Assembly (NCBI GenBank): GCA_036365145.1
Contig: JAEOAD010000240.1
Span: 2,108,001-2,172,000 of the forward strand
Reading direction: 5' to 3'
Source of the DNA: Orientallactaga sibirica
Lineage: Eukaryota; Chordata; Mammalia; Rodentia; Dipodidae
Length of the DNA stretch: 64,000 nucleotides
Positions 58,174 through 64,000 of the stretch are shown here, piece by piece (positions within the stretch are counted from its first letter, which is position 1; the number at the start of each line of letters is the position of its first letter). The notes beneath the pieces were generated by a model that was not told the DNA's origin, ran no database searches, and worked only from the letters and a program-made list of their open reading frames with translations. A program made the translations under genes and the position numbers.

Positions 58174-58639
58174 AAAATTATGTCCTATAAAAGAAAAAAT
58201 GTGAAAGAGAATTTAGCAGGAAAATAATGTTAAAGAGAAGGACCTACCATGTTTACACTGTCAATCTAAATAACAGCACATAAAACAATGCACAGGACAT
58301 TTACCACCTCAGATTTCACTAAGAATTCTCTGAACTCTTCTTTACCTATGTCTCCCTTAGACTACCACATCAAACTGCAGTTACATGTGTATGTATCTGT
58401 TCTCCTTCTAGTCTGTTAATACTCTGGAAGGGCAAAGCCCATGAGGTCCAGTCCTTTCTTCAGTGGTAGAGGCAACATAAAGATTCAACCAAAAAAAAAA
58501 GATTCAACCAAAGAACAATAACTGGAAAAACACAAACCACACTAGTGACTTTCTCTAGGTGGCAGAACAGCTGATGACTACTAACTTTTCTGCTTTTATT
58601 TCCCTTTCAGGTAATACAGTTCACTTGAGGATCACAAAA

Positions 58640-58792
58640 TAGTCGTGGGGAGTGATGACACATGCCTTTAACCCCAGCACTTTGGGAAGCAGAGGTAAGA
58701 GGACCATCTTGTTTGAGGCCAGCCTGAGACTACATAGTAAATTCCAGGTCAGCCTGTGAGCTAGAGCAAGACCCTACCTCGAAAAAACAAAA
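58640..58792 (+). repeat. B1-like SINE
   Basis: AGTCGTGGGGAGTGATGACACATGCC head, mid-part GTTTGAGGCCAGCCTGAGAC, and CCTACCTCGAAAAAAC end. Confidence 0.85.
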
Positions 58793-59005
58793 AGTTTATT
58801 TTTTGAAAATGATTTACTCTAATAAGCCAAGTAACTTATCATTGAAGCATGACTCAATTAATGTCTTGGGTTGTTTCTTCTGGAATGGGAACAGAGCTTT
58901 ACTTAGTTGGCCTAGTTTGAAATTAAATCTATTCTTTCACATACGCAAAACTATGACAACTTTAAGTGTTTAAAAATACAAATTATTTTTGTAGTTTTGT
59001 AGTTC

Positions 59006-59208
59006 TCAGTGGGGAAGGTAAGAGCACTGACTGCACAAGCATAAAGGCCTGAGACGAAGTTCAATTCCTCACACCCAAGTAAACATCTGGGAATGGACAC
59101 ACGTTTGTAACCACAGTCCTGTGGGGGGCTGGGGAATCAGAAAAGCACTGTCTGAACCCAAACAGTGGCTCCAGGTTCAGTGAGAGACACTGTCTCAAAG
59201 AAATAACA
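59006..59208 (+). repeat. Older B4-type SINE
   Basis: GGGGAAGGTAAGAGCACTGACTGC head with GTTCAATTCCTCAC box, a B1-like middle and GACACTGTCTCAAAG end. Confidence 0.65.
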
Positions 59209-59269
59209 CAAAGAGCTATAGAGGAGGACACTTAATGTTCTCCTTTGGCCTTTGCATGTTTGTACAAGG

Positions 59270-59360
59270 GGCATGCACATCTACACACATGTGCATATAA
59301 ACACACACACACATACCATAGCATACATACTACACACCATACCACATATACTACACACAA
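59270..59360 (+). repeat. CA-rich simple repeat
   Basis: Irregular CA, CATA and CTACACAC units with no long perfect run. Confidence 0.8.
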
Positions 59361-60737
59361 AAATAAATAAATAAGAAACTTAACAAACACAATTACTCAG
59401 AAAGTAAACAAAAATGGGGAAAAAATCTTTAGAGCTCAAAATAAGCCCTAGAATAGACTGCCTCTCTGTTCTGGTTGGCAGAGCTTCTAGTCTGTCTCAA
59501 TAATGTCACAATTAACCTTAGAGGAAAATCCCCGAAGCCTTGTAAAGCTATAGAAGGCTGTGTTGGCAAAACAGAACAGCTCATGCACTGTCACAAAGCC
59601 CAGTGTGACAGCCATGCTTTCCTAAGATGGCAGTAGCTCCTCACAGGAGCTCAGGAGCAAAGATGCAGGTACAGTTTGTTCCACAGCAGACAGAACACTG
59701 AAACAGCTAGTGGTGAAAATGGATGGGCTATCCGCTACAGCATTTTGTCCTATAAAGTCACTATGTATTTGAATCTAGCATGAAAGTATCACAGAAACTG
59801 GCAGACTTGTGTAAACTGATTTCTTCTTGAGCCTGAATTCATTCGTCTCATCCATTAAGTACAAACTTCTTTAAAAGGACCCAATATGATATGTATATTA
59901 TCGCTGACAGTAAATAGCAAACATTAAGAATAAAAGAGCATTCTAGTCCTCCAATTTAAATTGATTGAATTCAGTGTGTGAATAACATGGTTCATCTCTA
60001 GACCTCAACTCAGTATCAAGAAGACGGAGCTGAATGTAAATTATGCTTCCCAGGGGATGTAACAAGGAACACTTTCTTACAGACCAGTTACAGGACTATG
60101 CTATGGAAAAGGAACACTCAGGCTCTGTGCTCTGGGCAATAAAATATTACATCACATATATGAAAGCAAAACTAAAGTGTTCTCTAGAACAAAGGCAGAA
60201 ACAACAAGTCATTATAAAGAACATCAAAACCTTGAGACCCTGTACATTGGAACTTTTCTTTGGAAGACAGTATGTTACTTTTTCAACACTAATTACAATT
60301 CCTGGGAATACTTGGAGATAATGTAAAAAAACAGTATTTCTCACATTGGAAATATAGCAAAATTACCTTAAATGAAAAACATCTATTATACTTTTATTTT
60401 CTAAAGCAAAAAATGCATATAGCATCAAGTCTTCCACAACATATGACTATATCTATAACTGCATTCAGAAGATAACAACTAATTTTTCACTGTTTATTTA
60501 ATGACAGCTCTAAGCCATAAACAATTAAAGCAACACACTGACAAAATTTACAATTTTACATAAAAAGCTGAGTATACAATATAATTCAGAAATATAATAC
60601 AGTGTTTTTCTTTCCTTTTTTAAGACTAATCAAGTGTAGTAGTGAGAAGGGAGCAAAGTATAGAACAAGGGGTTCAATGTGTAACTGACTGTGAACAATC
60701 AATTGAGATAACTCACTACCTTTGGACCAGCCTTCTT

Positions 60738-60850
60738 TCCTGTTTTTGAAACAAGGCCTCATTAGTCCAGACTGGTCTCAAACATGGTTATATAGCAGGG
60801 GAAAAAATAGCCTGGATCTCTTGAGCTCCTGATCTTCCTCACATACAATG
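60738..60850 (-). repeat. Diverged B1-like SINE fragment, - strand
   Basis: GTTTTTGAAACAAGGCCTCATTAGTCCAG and AGCTCCTGATCTTCCTCA read as the complement of a B1-like body. Confidence 0.55.
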
Positions 60851-60870
60851 TCTTTCAAGATATAAGTTAG

Positions 60871-61089
60871 TGGGCTGGGGAGATGGCTCAGGAGTTAAAC
60901 TTCCTGTCCAGGTTCAATTCCACAGCACCCACATAAAGCTAGATGCAAAGTGATGAATGCATCTGCCATCCCAATGTACCTGTGACAATGGGAGGTAGAG
61001 CCAGGAGAATCTGAAGCTATTGGGCCAGCTAGTCTGACATTTATTTGCAGTCTGGCAGGTTCTTTTGAAGCAGCACGACACCCTGTCTC
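60871..61089 (+). repeat. Older B4-type SINE
   Basis: TGGGCTGGGGAGATGGCTCAGG head and GGTTCAATTCCACAGC box, then a B1-like part ending CACCCTGTCTCAAAAAA. Confidence 0.7.
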
Positions 61090-61100
61090 AAAAAAGGGCA

Positions 61101-61344
61101 GGCTGGAAAGATGGCTTAGTGGTTAAGGCGCCTGCCTGCTAAGCCTAAGAATGCCGGTTCCAATCTCCAGGTCCCACGTTTAGCCAGATGCAACGTGAGG
61201 CAAGGGCACAATGCTGCACTTGCCCACAAGGAGGTGCACACATCTGGAGTTCATTCTCAGCTGCTGAGAGGCTGCTGGCGTGCCCATTCTCTGTCTTCCT
61301 CTCCCTCTCTCTCTCTTTGTCTCTCTCCAGAAAAAAAAAAAAAA
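61101..61344 (+). repeat. tRNA-related SINE with CT-rich tail
   Basis: Head GGCTGGAAAGATGGCTTAG, inserted in the tail of the preceding B4-type SINE. AAAAAAGGGCAG at each end. Confidence 0.92.
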
Positions 61345-61783
61345 AAAAAAAGGGCAGCCCAGACACCTAGAAGTTGTCCTCTGAACTTCACACATTTGTC
61401 ATGACACATATGCCCCCCCCACACACACACATACACACTCACAAATAAATAAATAAATAAAAATTTAAACAATACAAATTAGTACCCAATTAGTGGGTCT
61501 TACAACCCACTCAAAAATCAGTATATTTAAATAAAATACAGCAAACAAAATTTGAAAGTATCAAAGTACAAAGTATTGGTGCAAATACTTTATATTTTAA
61601 CATGAAATGTTAGCATGTAAGAATGACTTTGTCACAAAGTTCAGGCAACAGCCTTCAACTATCTCAATTCTGTATCCTAATAGAAATCAGTAAATGACCA
61701 CTGCGGATATAGCTATAAATCCCAGGAGCAACAAAGTCTTTCCTTAACAGTACATTCAGTCTCTGAACCTGCATTGTATTCCT

Positions 61784-62045
61784 TTTTAAAACTTTTTATT
61801 GGCAACTTCCATAAAGTAGACACTATACCATAAGCATAGTCCCTTCCCAACACCACTCATTTTCCACTCCCACATACTCCCTCCACTGAAATCACTTATT
61901 TCCAATTAGTCTCTCTTCTATGGTGAGGTCCACTTACAATGCTATCTTCCAGACAGAAAGTGGCCTTCATATTTATGACCTCACAGTGGCTGACACAATC
62001 TACACAAAGCCTGGATAGTGGAAGAGGGAAAAAAGATGACATCCA
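61784..62045 (-). mobile_element. L1 3' UTR with 5' inversion (twin priming)
   Basis: 61784-61925 is the final part of the L1 3' UTR on the - strand, with its T-run at the left. 61926-62045 is the part that normally precedes it, but here on the + strand (CAGACAGAAAGTGGCCTTCATAT, ACCTCACAGTGGCTGAC, GATGACATC). The two pieces meet head to head near 61925. Confidence 0.8.
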
Positions 62046-64000
62046 CTGTATTTCTGATGTAGTAAGGACATTAGAACACTGCTGTCCATTTTCCTGGCCC
62101 TCCTGTTAGCACATATCAGATGGATAGCTATAGGTACCCTTTGGATGCTCTATGCTGGAGTAACTCCATCCAAACCACCCCTACCCTTCAATCAAAAGTA
62201 TCACCCTTAGAATCAAATATGTTTATGTTATTCTCCTCTTTACACAGTCTATAGGTTCCTAGTATAGTAAATAAAACTGAAACTCCTTATATTTGAGAAA
62301 GTTCTTTATTAATTGGAAATCTCAATTTTGCAGCTCCTGACTTCCTTATGCAGCTCCTAGAAAAACAGGAATATGTAGGCACACTTACCTCATCACTGCC
62401 TCCCAACAGATGACACTATTCTATAGGTCCAAGTATTTCCCTTTGTTGATTAAGAAAAAAAAAAAAAGCAGTTTTAATGTGCTCTGTCCTCGTTTCTTCC
62501 ATTAGGCATTAACTACTACTTTGTTCATCTACAATATATGACTTAAAATTGTACTGCAGAATTTACTAAAGTACAGTAACTCATATGTATATGCCTTTTT
62601 CTGTATCATCAATCTGGGAAATGAAGGGCACCTTGTTTAAAAAAGTATTCCCACCTACCAGAGAGCTGCACACTTACACAGGGTTCTCAATAAATGCAGT
62701 CATTATTGGATACCAAAAAAACGTTCAATGAATAAAATTAGAATTTTGTAAGCCTTACAATTAAAGCTACAAAAATATCCTTCCCTTTAAAAGAAGGATT
62801 AAAGCCAGGATCTGTCTGGAAGCTGTCTATTTGTTTTAAAATCCAAGATATTTTAGGCTATTCCTTGATCCAATATGCATTTACTTATCTATTTAAAGGT
62901 CAGAAAATATTTATCAAAGCAGCACTTTAAAAAGTACCCTGAAATATTTTGAAGAGCTAGTGGTCAAAATGTTTAACAAATGGGTCAAAAAGAAACAAAA
63001 AGTCACACATAGAAAAAGTATAACATTGAACCATGTAGGAAAATATTCATATTAACAGTAGTAGCCAGGAAAGAAAAATCTTGTAGCATGTTGAATTTCT
63101 AGCAACCATGGCAGAAACGACACGATATTAATATTCATTTCCAATCCTCCACTCCAATGCAGTTTTTCTCTAGGTCAAATGAGTGCAATCATTTTTATTT
63201 TCTTTTATAAGGAATTAACAGTATAGATAGTATAAAAGGATATGGACTATAGAACATGTGTTCACTGAGTGAGACCTCAAGAAAACTAGGGTTTTATATA
63301 AAGGACAAAAAATATAGTGTCTATCCTCATAGGGTGATAGTGATAAATGAGGACATAAAAATATGTTTAAAGTGCCAAGTACATTAAGATCGATAAATTT
63401 TAGTTGTGTTTTATTATTGAAAATGAATAAAAATTTCCCAGAAGAAAAGCAAAAACCTGGAGAAGACTAGCAAGACAAAGGCTTACCATCACTTTAGGTC
63501 TCTTTGAACAAACTCAAGTATAACTAATAATTAAAGAAAAAAAATCACCTGGGAAATACCACACAACCTACTGTCATTCTTCATGAAGTAGAATTGCCCT
63601 CTTCTCTTCAAAGTTTTTAACTGTGTTCATGTCCATTTGTTCATGTCCATTCCACTTAATGAAGAATGTAAACATTATTGCCTGCTACTCTGGCTTATTT
63701 TTTTTCTTATTACCATGTTTACAACTACATTATCACTTTAAAAAACATAAGGTCAAGGCCCATGTCTTTGATAGCACTTTTATAAGCATCTGTATTTCAA
63801 GATGCTAAGCGTACAAGATTTTTGCTAAGGCATCTAGCCAGAAGAAAGCATTGCACTTTTGTTTATATTTAGGATTATGTTTAAGAAAAGCAATGCATCT
63901 GATTTTACTAATATTTTACTTACAAGTTAATGCTGGCGTCCTCACTTGGGTTATCAGAGCATCACCTTACATAAATGTGAGGTTAAACTGAAATAAGAGT

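Noticed and set aside
60043..60321. A 92-codon + strand frame in unique intron sequence.
   Set aside because: No family resemblance, no splice signals that fit and no supporting neighbour.

Overview
This is mammalian nuclear DNA from a rodent. It is AT-rich and intron-like, with no operons and very few open frames that are real genes. Two host genes are recognisable. Phospholamban (PLN) lies on the + strand, with its whole 52-codon reading frame at 4074-4232. CEP85L lies on the - strand, with two internal coding exons at 45895-46053 and 19127-19914. Both CEP85L exons have AG/GT splice sites, and their phases join exactly. PLN sits antisense inside the CEP85L intron that follows the large exon, the same nested arrangement known in human. 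The dominant SINE is tRNA-related with a CT-rich 3' part. Together with its B1-like partners it points to a rodent, and I think most likely a jerboa-type (dipodoid) genome; that species-level guess is from memory of such repeats and is not proven here.

Layout: 1-3977 is the tail of PLN intron 1 and starts with a U6 snRNA pseudogene. PLN exon 2 and its 3' UTR follow from 3978. From 6.3 to 18.7 kb the CEP85L intron is filled with retroelements: an L1 3' end, a solo LTR inside a SINE, a second probable LTR, and a two-layer L1 nest. CEP85L exon 3 is at 19.1-19.9 kb. The 26-kb intron from 19.9 to 45.9 kb holds a diverged local duplication, tRNA and U2 pseudogene fragments, L1 copies on both strands, an LTR-like promoter region near 30 kb, G-rich and GA-rich satellites, a polyadenylated retrocopy of a MaLR transcript (40.2-42.2 kb), and an older LTR split by an L1. 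CEP85L exon 2 follows at 45.9-46.05 kb. From 46.05 to 64 kb is the upstream CEP85L intron, with an L1 (49.3-52.1 kb) carrying several SINEs, a full-length two-LTR MaLR element (54.2-56.1 kb), a MER5A-like DNA transposon relic, and more SINEs. CEP85L exon 1 and the later exons, and PLN exon 1, are outside the window.

The two genes are not known to work in one pathway. PLN regulates the cardiac sarcoplasmic reticulum Ca2+ pump, and CEP85L is a centrosomal protein. I found no new gene system. The unusual content is retroelement history: target-site duplications show nesting, repeated use of the same insertion sites, one cap-to-poly(A) LTR retrocopy, one in-frame ORF1-ORF2 deletion fusion, and a one-sided orientation of about 29 SINE copies.
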